Below, in pieces: positions 1 to 6,071 of a stretch of 11,263 bases of DNA (within the stretch, counting starts at the first letter, position 1; each line of letters starts with the position of its first letter). The DNA is from Candidatus Dormiibacterota bacterium (GTDB lineage: Bacteria; Chloroflexota; Dormibacteria; Aeolococcales; Aeolococcaceae), in contig JAFAJR010000259.1 in NCBI GenBank assembly GCA_019236085.1, positions 1 through 11,263 on the forward strand, in the 5' to 3' direction. Under the pieces are notes generated by a model. That model did no database searches, had not been told where the DNA came from, and saw nothing but the letters and a program-made list of their open reading frames with translations. The translations under genes and the position numbers were made by a program.

Positions 1-390
1 ACCTTCGGTAAGAACCTGGTGCGGAGCGGCGACCTGGCTACTCGCGACGGCGACGGGTATTTCCACTATCGCGGACGCGTCGACGACATGCTGAAGGTGG
101 GCGGCATCTGGGTCGCACCGGCCGAGGTGGAGCGCTGCATCCTGGAACGCGACGACGTCGTCGAATGCGCGGTGGTGGGCGTGGAACGCGATGGCCTGGT
201 TGCGGGGCGGGCGTACGTGGTGGCCCGTGCGTCGACCGACCTGCTCAGCGCAGGAGACATCCGCGACCACGTGCGTCAGCGTCTCGCACCGCACAAAGTC
301 CCCGACGAGGTGTGCATCGTGGCCTCGCTGCCGCGCACCGGCTCGGGTAAGGTGGACCGTGCCGCGCTGCGCGCGGGCGCAGCGACGTGA
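1..390 (+). CDS. Benzoate-type acyl-CoA ligase (AMP-forming), C-terminal fragment
   Basis: The frame is open from the first base, so this is the last 129 residues of a longer gene cut by the window edge. It is the mobile C-terminal domain of an adenylate-forming ligase, which activates a carboxylic acid with ATP and joins it to CoA in the cytoplasm. Visible motifs are SGDLATRDGDGY (residues 9-20), the hinge and A8 region GRVDDMLKVGGIWVAPAEVE (about 24-43), and the A10 motif TGSGKVDR, whose Lys117 is the expected adenylation lysine. The DDMLKVxGIWV wording is typical of the benzoate-CoA ligase branch, which includes 2-aminobenzoate and cyclohexanecarboxylate ligases. The acid-binding N-terminal domain is missing, so the substrate cannot be read. 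The gene overlaps the crotonase gene by GTGA, which makes it the visible start of the operon. Family is confident, substrate is not. Confidence 0.9.
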   Translation, partial: TFGKNLVRSGDLATRDGDGYFHYRGRVDDMLKVGGIWVAPAEVERCILERDDVVECAVVGVERDGLVAGRAYVVARASTDLLSAGDIRDHVRQRLAPHKVPDEVCIVASLPRTGSGKVDRAALRAGAAT

Positions 391-1214
391 CCGGCTTCCA
401 GGGCACCACGCGGCTCACCGACAGATGGGAGCACCTGTCGGTCGCTGTTGCCGACGGTGTCGTCACCATCACATTCAATCGCCCTGACAAGCTGGGCGCG
501 CTCACCTTTGCGGCCTACGCCGACCTGCGCGACCTGCTCGGCGAGGTGTCGCGCCGCGAGGGTGCGCGCGTCATCGTCGTCACCGGGAGCGGCCGTGGGT
601 TCTGTTCCGGTGGTGATGTCGAGGAGATCATCGGCGCGCTGCGCGGGATGGAGGTGGCGCAGCTTCTGGAGTTCACGCGCATGACCGGCTCGGTGGTGCG
701 TGCCATGCGCGAGTGTCCCCTGCCGATCATTGCCGGGGTCAACGGCGTGGCCGCTGGAGCCGGCGCGGTGATCGCGCTTGCAGCGGACGTACGGCTGCTC
801 GCCCGCAGCGCATCGTTCGCATTCCTCTTCACCAGGGTGGGGTTGAGCGGCGCCGACATGGGCAGCGCATATCTGCTGCCGCGCATCGTCGGCCTCGGAC
901 GCGCGACCGAGCTGCTGATCTTCGGGGAACGTGTCGACGCCGAGCGGGCTGAAGCCATAGGGCTGGCGAGCGGCGTCGTCGACGACGCGCAACTGGGCGG
1001 TGCAGTCAGGGAAGCGGCGATGCGAATCGCACAGGGACCGGCGCTGGCAATGTCAGCGACCAAGTCACTGCTCACCCGCGAGCTGGACATGGACCTGGGA
1101 GGAGCACTGGAGATGGACGCCATGACACAGGCGCTGCTGATGCGCAGCCGAGACCACGACGAGTTCTACCGCGCCTGGTCCGAGGGGCGGTCACCACAGT
1201 GGAGCGGCCGGTGA
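387..1214 (+). CDS. Enoyl-CoA hydratase/isomerase (crotonase) family protein
   Basis: This 275-residue protein has the normal length for a crotonase-fold enzyme, acting on acyl-CoA thioesters made by the upstream ligase. The N-terminal part shows VTITFNRPDKLGALT (26-40). The first oxyanion-hole segment is GFCSGGD (71-77) and the second is NGVAAGAG (119-126). The two glutamates of classical hydratases are not seen at their usual places: Val128 and Arg150 stand there by eye alignment. Asp157 in GADMG occupies the position of an acidic residue in isomerase-like branches. The protein may therefore be an isomerase, ring hydrolase or other crotonase rather than a plain hydratase. The GTG start overlaps the ligase stop (GTGA, 387-390) with no strong Shine-Dalgarno, suggesting re-initiation by the upstream ribosome. 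Confidence 0.93.
   Translation: MTGFQGTTRLTDRWEHLSVAVADGVVTITFNRPDKLGALTFAAYADLRDLLGEVSRREGARVIVVTGSGRGFCSGGDVEEIIGALRGMEVAQLLEFTRMTGSVVRAMRECPLPIIAGVNGVAAGAGAVIALAADVRLLARSASFAFLFTRVGLSGADMGSAYLLPRIVGLGRATELLIFGERVDAERAEAIGLASGVVDDAQLGGAVREAAMRIAQGPALAMSATKSLLTRELDMDLGGALEMDAMTQALLMRSRDHDEFYRAWSEGRSPQWSGR
1201..1204 (+). promoter_or_regulatory. Ribosome binding site deciding the RidA start
   Basis: GGAG lies six bases before GTG 1211. That GTG overlaps the crotonase stop as GTGA. An in-frame GTG at 1199 would add four residues but has no comparable site, so 1211 is preferred. Confidence 0.55.
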
Positions 1215-1615
1215 CCTCGCCGCATCGCGTCGTCAACCCCGCGGGACTCGCCCCGCCACGCGGCTATTCGCATGCCGTCGTTGCCGAAGGCGGCAGGACG
1301 GTGCATCTCGCAGGGCAGGTGGCGCAGGACGAACAGGGCAGGATCCGCGGTGATTCGCTGGCGGAGCAGTTCGATACGGCCGCCGGCAACGTGATTCGGG
1401 CGCTCACTGCTGCGGGTGGCGCCGCAGAGCACATCGTGTCGATGACGGTGTACGTGACCGACACAGCCGCGTATCGCGAGGCACGTCCTGCGTTGCGCGA
1501 CGTCTGGCGTTCGCATTTTGGAGAGCACTATCCTGCGATGGCCGTCATCGGCATCGTCTCGCTGGTGGATCCCGCCGCACTGGTGGAGATCGTCGCCGTC
1601 GCCGTGATCCCGTGA
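1211..1615 (+). CDS. RidA/YjgF/TdcF-fold protein lacking the catalytic arginine
   Basis: This 134-residue protein has the full length of the RidA fold, a trimeric cytoplasmic protein whose classical members hydrolyse reactive enamines and imines. Visible signatures are the early GYSHAVVAEGGRTVHLAGQV (18-37), the middle segment HIVSMTVYVTD (74-84), and the C-terminal VEIVAVAVIP with Glu126. In classical RidA the segment before it reads P-A-R, and that Arg binds the substrate carboxylate. Here it reads YPAM, with Met110 in its place, so ordinary 2-aminoacrylate deaminase activity is unlikely. It sits between the crotonase and the acyl-CoA dehydrogenase with GTGA overlaps at both ends, so it is probably a pathway protein, perhaps acting on a CoA-bound intermediate. 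The start was chosen from the overlap and GGAG site; GTG 1199 is the alternative. Confidence 0.88.
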   Translation: MTSPHRVVNPAGLAPPRGYSHAVVAEGGRTVHLAGQVAQDEQGRIRGDSLAEQFDTAAGNVIRALTAAGGAAEHIVSMTVYVTDTAAYREARPALRDVWRSHFGEHYPAMAVIGIVSLVDPAALVEIVAVAVIP

Positions 1616-2733
1616 ACCCGTCGTACGCGCTGCTCGACGAGCGCCTGCGCTCGCTGTACAACGACGCGCTGAACGCTGCCCGCGACGTGCTCCAGCCGAT
1701 CGCCTCGCAAGGCGTGCCGGGGAAGGTGAACCGCGAGCTGGTCCACGCTCTCGCCGGTGTGCTGCCCGGTCCGGTCGCCGCCGACGGCGGCGCGCTGCCG
1801 GCGCTCGATCTGTGTGTGATTCGTGAGGCACTCGCCCGTCATTGCACCGACGCCGAGAATGCCTTCGCGTTGCAGGGGCTGGGCGGCTATCCAATCGCAT
1901 GTGGTGGAGGCGACGCCGTGCGAGAGCGCTGGCTCGCACCGCTCGCACGCGGTGATGCCGTGGCGGCGTTCGCGCTCACCGAACCCGAGGCGGGGTCCGA
2001 CGCCGCGGCACTCGCGCTGGCCGCCGAGACGGACGGCGACGCGTTTATGCTCAGCGGCATCAAGACGTACATCTCCAACGCGCCCGAGGCCGACGTCTAC
2101 ACGGTCTTCGCTCGCACTGCACCGGACAGGACCGCCGGCATCACGGCCTTTGCAGTTGCGGGTGACGCCGCAGGCCTGCGCGGCGAGTCGCTGCACCTGG
2201 CAGGCGACCATCCCATCGGCACCCTGCACTTGGACGGCGTGCGTGTCCCCGGCACCTGGGTGCTGGACGGTGTGGGCAACGGCTTCGCACTGGCCATGCA
2301 GACCCTCGATCGCTTTCGTCCCAGCGTGGGCGCCGCAGCGGTGGGCATGGCCGAGGCCGCGCTGGAGCGCGCTGTCGCCCACGCGCGGTCGAGGAGCGCA
2401 TTCGGTGGAACGCTTGCTCGGTTGCAAGGCATCACGCATCAGCTCGCCGACGTCGCGACCGACGTCGCCGCGGCGCGGTTGCTTGTGCACGCCGCAGCGA
2501 TCGCTCATGACACCGGCGACCCAGCCACAAGCCAGGCGTCGGCGATGGCCAAGCTGTTCGCCACCGAAACCGCGTCACGTGCTGTCGACGTCGCCATCCA
2601 GGTACATGGAGCACGGGCTCTGGAACGCGGACATCTGCTGCAGCATCTCAGCAGCGTGTCACGCGGCACACGGATCTACGAAGGCGCTTCCGAGGTGCAG
2701 CGCGAGATCATCGCCCGGCGTCTCTTTCGCTGA
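1612..2733 (+). CDS. Acyl-CoA dehydrogenase
   Basis: This 373-residue FAD enzyme has the normal length for the family. It introduces an alpha-beta double bond into an acyl-CoA and passes electrons to electron-transfer flavoprotein. Motifs in order: FALTEPEAGSD (120-130, flavin and substrate contact), SGIKTYISNAPEADVYTVFA (148-167), RSAFG (261-265) with QGITHQLAD (272-280), QVHGARAL (330-337), and RIYEGASEVQ (354-363). Glu357 in IYEG sits where the medium- and short-chain enzymes keep their catalytic base, so it is probably active. The usual QxxGGxG segment is altered to QVHGARAL, suggesting an unusual substrate. The GTG start overlaps the RidA stop (1612-1615). It is the last gene of the operon, and its stop forms half of a palindrome shared with the convergent dehydrogenase gene. 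Confidence 0.95.
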   Translation: MNPSYALLDERLRSLYNDALNAARDVLQPIASQGVPGKVNRELVHALAGVLPGPVAADGGALPALDLCVIREALARHCTDAENAFALQGLGGYPIACGGGDAVRERWLAPLARGDAVAAFALTEPEAGSDAAALALAAETDGDAFMLSGIKTYISNAPEADVYTVFARTAPDRTAGITAFAVAGDAAGLRGESLHLAGDHPIGTLHLDGVRVPGTWVLDGVGNGFALAMQTLDRFRPSVGAAAVGMAEAALERAVAHARSRSAFGGTLARLQGITHQLADVATDVAAARLLVHAAAIAHDTGDPATSQASAMAKLFATETASRAVDVAIQVHGARALERGHLLQHLSSVSRGTRIYEGASEVQREIIARRLFR

Positions 2734-2742
2734 CGCGCGTCA
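2731..2742. repeat. 12-bp perfect palindrome formed by two convergent stop codons
   Basis: TGACGCGCGTCA reads the same on both strands. Its left TGA is the stop of the acyl-CoA dehydrogenase and its right TCA is the stop of the minus-strand short-chain dehydrogenase. As RNA it would form at most a 4-base stem with a 4-base loop, too weak for a convincing terminator, and no T-tract follows on either strand. Confidence 0.6.
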
Positions 2743-3723
2743 ACGCAGGACCCGAACCAGGCCCGCCGCCGCGGCCGCACCTGCAGCTGTGGCGACGAGC
2801 GTCCGTCGGTGCATGGTCGCCCACAGCTGCACGCTGCGTTGCTTGGCCACCGAGTCGAAGATGCCGCGGGTGGCGGCGGCGTGCACCGGCTCGAACAGGT
2901 TCGCCGGCCGATCGGCGGCCACGGGGAGCTCCTTCATCTGCTGCGACTCGTACCCTGTCCGCGCCAGGTAGCGGTCCGCCAGCCACGGCGCCAGCTTGTT
3001 GCCAAGTATGACTGCAACTGCACTGGCCCCGACCCACACCTCGCGGCGGCGGTGGTGGGCCGCCCAGTACACGGCCTCGGCGGCCACCTCGGGCTGGTAC
3101 ACGGGTGGCACGGGCATCGGGTGCTTGGGGAGGCGCGTGAGGCACCAGTTGAACTGGGGCGTGTTCACGGCCGGCAGCTGCACCATCGTCACCCGCACCC
3201 TGCTGCCGCGGTGCATCAGCTCGGTGCGCAGCGAATCGCTGAAACCCCGGACAGCGAACTTCGCCCCGCAATACGCCGATTGCAGCGGGATGGCACGGTA
3301 GGCGAGGGCCGAACCGACCTGCACGATGCTGCCGTTGTCGCGTGGAAGCATGGTCCGCAGCGCCGCCATGGTGCCGTGCACGTAGCCCAGGTAGGTCACC
3401 TCCGTCGCTCGCTTGAACTCCGCCGCGCTGACGTCCACGAACTCGGCGAACACCGTCGCCATCGCGTCATTGACCCACACGTCGATGCCGCCGAACTCTT
3501 CGACGGCACGGCGCGCCGCGTCGTCGACCTGCGCCGGGTCAGCGACATCGGCAGGAGCGACAAGGGCGCTGCCGCCAAGGTCGCGCACCTCGGATGCGGC
3601 GCACTCGAGCGCGGACTCATCGCGCGCCACCAGGGTCAGCCGTGCGCCGCGCTTGGCAAACGCGTGAGCCACCGCACGCCCGACGCCGGCAGCAGCGCCC
3701 GTCACCACGACCGACTCGCTCAT
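2740..3723 (-). CDS. Short-chain dehydrogenase/reductase (SDR) with C-terminal extension
   Basis: This 327-residue NAD(P)-dependent oxidoreductase of the classical SDR fold has the Rossmann motif TGAAAGVG (8-15), VNDAM (84-88) where NNAG is usual, Ser138, and the YCGAK catalytic motif (Tyr151, Lys155). The core covers about residues 1-200. The rest is longer than the usual 250-residue SDR and ends in an Ala-rich hydrophobic stretch (309-322) followed by RVLR, perhaps a membrane tail. The start is placed at ATG 3723 because the Rossmann strand begins right after it. An open extension of 24 codons to 3795 is Cys-rich and unlike the family. GGGA lies a few bases upstream as a weak ribosome site. 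The substrate is unknown. It is divergent from the Rieske gene, and its end lies 6 bases from the operon's end. Confidence 0.92.
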   Translation of the reverse strand: MSESVVVTGAAAGVGRAVAHAFAKRGARLTLVARDESALECAASEVRDLGGSALVAPADVADPAQVDDAARRAVEEFGGIDVWVNDAMATVFAEFVDVSAAEFKRATEVTYLGYVHGTMAALRTMLPRDNGSIVQVGSALAYRAIPLQSAYCGAKFAVRGFSDSLRTELMHRGSRVRVTMVQLPAVNTPQFNWCLTRLPKHPMPVPPVYQPEVAAEAVYWAAHHRRREVWVGASAVAVILGNKLAPWLADRYLARTGYESQQMKELPVAADRPANLFEPVHAAATRGIFDSVAKQRSVQLWATMHRRTLVATAAGAAAAAGLVRVLR

Positions 3724-3766
3724 CGTCCCGCACCCACGGTAGCAACGCTGTACCGAACCGCAGCAA

Positions 3767-3796
3767 GCGACGGCTCTCGGACAAGGTCCGTACACT
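3767..3796 (+). promoter_or_regulatory. Possible promoter of the DUF2231-Rieske gene
   Basis: TACACT (3791-3796) fits the actinobacterial -10 form TANNNT. GCGACG (3767-3772) keeps the GAC core of a -35 box at an 18-base distance. It lies in the 103-base divergent gap, the longest gene-free stretch here, and would give a leader of about 25 bases containing the ribosome site. The -35 match is poor, so this is a weak call. Confidence 0.3.
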
Positions 3797-3812
3797 GAGG
3801 ATCAACGAGAAC

Positions 3813-3819
3813 AAGGAGG
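3813..3819 (+). promoter_or_regulatory. Strong ribosome binding site of the Rieske gene
   Basis: AAGGAGG is followed after seven bases by GTG 3827, which fixes the start. An ATG at 3822 is only two bases away and out of frame; it leads to a stop after 16 codons. Confidence 0.75.
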
Positions 3820-3826
3820 CGATGCG

Positions 3827-4693
3827 GTGTCCGTGCAGGGTAGGAGCGGCGCTCTGGCGAACAGGATCGTGAAGCGTGTCGAGGCCATGAAGGCACTCGA
3901 CGGCATTGCCGACGCGGTCGCGGGTGTCGTGCAACGGGTCACAGCACCGGACGAGCTGAAGTCGCTGCTGAGCGGCACCTTCCTTGGCCACGCGTTGCAC
4001 CCCGTGCTCACCGACCTCCCGGTCGGCTTCTGGACCAGCGCGGTGCTGCTCGACATCGTGGGCGGTGACGACGATGCCGTCGACGTGCTGCTGGCGGCGG
4101 GCAACGTGAGCGCTCTCGCCACAGCGGCCACCGGGCTGGCCGACTGGTCGGACAGCTACGGGCCGCCGCGACGGGCAGGGCTGGTCCATGCTGCGCTGAA
4201 CGGTGGGGCTCTGCTCGCCTTCAGCACGGCGCTGGCGGTACGCCGTGCCGGCGCACGCCGCACCGGCACCGGCATCGCGCTCGCCGGCTCGGCATTCGCC
4301 ACGCTGTCGGCATACCTGGGCGGCGACCTCGTGTACCACCGCGGCCTGGGCGTGGACCATTCCGGCTTCGAGTCGGACAGCGCTGTGGGCACGTGGACGG
4401 ACGCCGCGGCGGACACCGAGGTCAGCGCCACGCCGCGCCGAGTTGTCGTCAAGGATGTCCCAATCATGCTGGTTCGTGACGGGGACGAGGTCCGCGCCTT
4501 GGTGGCGACGTGTGTGCACGCCGGCGGGCCGCTCGACGAGGGACAGGTCGCCGACGGCATGGTTACCTGCCCCTGGCATGGCAGCCGTTTCTCGCTCAAG
4601 GACGGATCGGTGTCGCGCGGCCCCGCAGCGCTTCCTCAGCCGGCGTTGCAGACCAGGCGGCGCAAGGGACGCATCGAGGTCCGCTCCGCCTGA
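3827..4693 (+). CDS. Membrane DUF2231-Rieske [2Fe-2S] fusion protein
   Basis: This 288-residue protein has two parts. Residues about 45-180 form a DUF2231-type membrane domain with LGHALHPVLTDLPVGFW (53-69), GLADW (103-107), HAALNG (121-126) and GGDLVYHRGLGVDH (165-178), and about four hydrophobic segments (62-79, 88-106, 117-138, 147-166). Residues about 200-288 form a Rieske domain whose ligands are Cys229, His231, Cys248 and His251 (CVH, then CPWH after 16 residues), as expected for a [2Fe-2S] cluster. With four membrane spans and no signal peptide the Rieske part would face the cytoplasm. An electron-transfer role is likely, but the partner is not evident from the neighbours. The repeated histidines in the membrane part could bind heme or metal, which is inference only. 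Confidence 0.9.
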   Translation: MSVQGRSGALANRIVKRVEAMKALDGIADAVAGVVQRVTAPDELKSLLSGTFLGHALHPVLTDLPVGFWTSAVLLDIVGGDDDAVDVLLAAGNVSALATAATGLADWSDSYGPPRRAGLVHAALNGGALLAFSTALAVRRAGARRTGTGIALAGSAFATLSAYLGGDLVYHRGLGVDHSGFESDSAVGTWTDAAADTEVSATPRRVVVKDVPIMLVRDGDEVRALVATCVHAGGPLDEGQVADGMVTCPWHGSRFSLKDGSVSRGPAALPQPALQTRRRKGRIEVRSA

Positions 4694-4707
4694 CCCGGCG
4701 CGGCGCC

Positions 4708-6054
4708 TCAGCGAGCGGCGCTGTCAGCCGTCGATAGCGCGTCGTCGAGCATCTGCAGGCCGGTCCTCGCCTCGTCTTCGCTCACCGTGCAGGGCGGCAC
4801 CACGTGAATGCGGTTCGCAGAGCTGAAGGGCAACAGCCCATTGTGCAGGCAGGCACTCACCGTGGCGGACATCGACTCCGCGTCGAGCGGTGTCTTGGCG
4901 GTGCGGTCCTCCACCAGCTCCACACACCAGAACACGCCGAGGCCACGCACGTCGCCCACCGACGGGTGACGCGCCGCGAGCTCGCGCAACCCAGGACCGA
5001 GCACCGTCGCGCCTATACTCGCCGCGTTCTCCACGATGTGCTCATCGCGCATCGCCGTGATGGTGGCCACGGCCGTGGCGCAGGCCAGCGGATGACCGGA
5101 GTAGGTGAGGCCGCCGGGATACACGCGCTCCGAAAACGTCGCCGCGATGTGGTCCGCGATGATGACGCCGCCGAGCGGCACATAGCCTGACGTCACGCCC
5201 TTGGCGAAAGCGATGAGATCGGGCTTCACCTGCCAGTTGTCGATGGCCAGCCACGTCCCGCTTCTGCCGAATCCCGCCATCACCTCGTCGGCGATGTACA
5301 CGATGCCGTGCCGGTCGCAGAGCTCGCGCACGCCAGCCAGGTAGCCATCCGGCGGGGGCATGATGCCGGCGGTGCCGGGGATGGTCTCCAGGACCAGCGC
5401 GGCGATGGTGGACGGTCCCTCGAACGCAATCACGTCCGCCAGGTGGCGCAGCGCCCGTTCGCATTCCTCGGATTCGCTGCCGGCGCCGAATGGCGAGCGG
5501 TAGAGAAACGGACCGAAGAAGTGCACGACGCCTGCGCTGCCCAGGTCGCTGGGCCAGCGGCGCGGGTCGCCTGTGAGGTTGATCGACGTCGTGGTGGCGC
5601 CGTGATACGACCGGTAGGCCGACAGCAGCTTGATGCGGCCGGTGTGCAGGCGAGCCATTCTGGCCGCATGCTCGATCGCCTCCGTTCCGGCGTTGGTGAA
5701 GAAGACCTTTCGCATGCCGGGCGGCGCCAGCTCCGAGACTAGCCGGGCGGCCTCGCCTCGCATGTCGTTGGCGTGTTGCGGCGCCACCGTGCACAGCCGC
5801 GCTGCCTGTTCCTGGATCGCACTGACGACTGCAGGGTGCTGATGGCCGATGTTGGTGTAGACGAGCTGGGAGGAGAAGTCCAGGTATCGCGTCCCGTCGA
5901 AGTCCCAGACGTAGGAGCCGCTGCCACCGGCTATGGCCAGCGGCGAGCGGTGCGCCTGCGCCGACCAGGAGTGGAAGACATGCTCGGCGTCCAGCTGCAG
6001 CGTGCGCTCCCCGGCGGCACGGTCCGGCGCGGCAACCTCGGGCACGCTTCGCAT
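4708..6054 (-). CDS. Class III PLP-dependent aminotransferase
   Basis: This 448-residue enzyme has the normal length for the omega-aminotransferase family, which moves an amino group from an amine or omega-amino acid to a keto acid. Visible elements are WDFDGTRYLDFSSQLVYTNIGHQHP (split across 50-74), NAGTEA (121-126) and YRSYHG (147-152) for PLP phosphate and ring contacts, Glu223, ADEVMAGFGRSG (255-266) with Asp256 pairing to the PLP nitrogen, and Lys285 in FAKG, which forms the Schiff base. Thr317 in GLTYSGHP completes the phosphate site. All key residues are present, so it should be active. The N-terminal wording recalls taurine and beta-alanine type aminotransferases, but the amine cannot be determined. 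The start is ATG 6054; no good ribosome site precedes it. It is convergent with the Rieske gene (14-base gap) and divergent from the PPK2 gene. Confidence 0.93.
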   Translation of the reverse strand: MRSVPEVAAPDRAAGERTLQLDAEHVFHSWSAQAHRSPLAIAGGSGSYVWDFDGTRYLDFSSQLVYTNIGHQHPAVVSAIQEQAARLCTVAPQHANDMRGEAARLVSELAPPGMRKVFFTNAGTEAIEHAARMARLHTGRIKLLSAYRSYHGATTTSINLTGDPRRWPSDLGSAGVVHFFGPFLYRSPFGAGSESEECERALRHLADVIAFEGPSTIAALVLETIPGTAGIMPPPDGYLAGVRELCDRHGIVYIADEVMAGFGRSGTWLAIDNWQVKPDLIAFAKGVTSGYVPLGGVIIADHIAATFSERVYPGGLTYSGHPLACATAVATITAMRDEHIVENAASIGATVLGPGLRELAARHPSVGDVRGLGVFWCVELVEDRTAKTPLDAESMSATVSACLHNGLLPFSSANRIHVVPPCTVSEDEARTGLQMLDDALSTADSAAR

Positions 6055-6071
6055 TGTGGCAGGCTTTCATC

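Noticed and set aside
276..992. Long open frame on the minus strand opposite the ligase and crotonase genes
   Set aside because: It is antisense to two clear enzyme genes, is rich in Arg/Ala/His with no recognisable motif, and is the kind of frame GC-rich codon use creates.
3724..3795. 24-codon upstream extension of the SDR frame to 3795
   Set aside because: The extension is Cys-rich and unlike an SDR N-terminus. The ATG at 3723 sits directly before the Rossmann strand.
3822..3872. ATG at 3822 opening a 16-codon leader peptide before the Rieske gene
   Set aside because: It is only two bases from the ribosome site and out of frame with the main gene. The GTG at 3827 has ideal spacing.
4702..4722. 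Hairpin (arms 4703-4707 and 4717-4721) between the Rieske gene and the aminotransferase as a terminator
   Set aside because: The stem is only five base pairs with a nine-base loop, mostly inside aminotransferase coding sequence, and has no T-tract.
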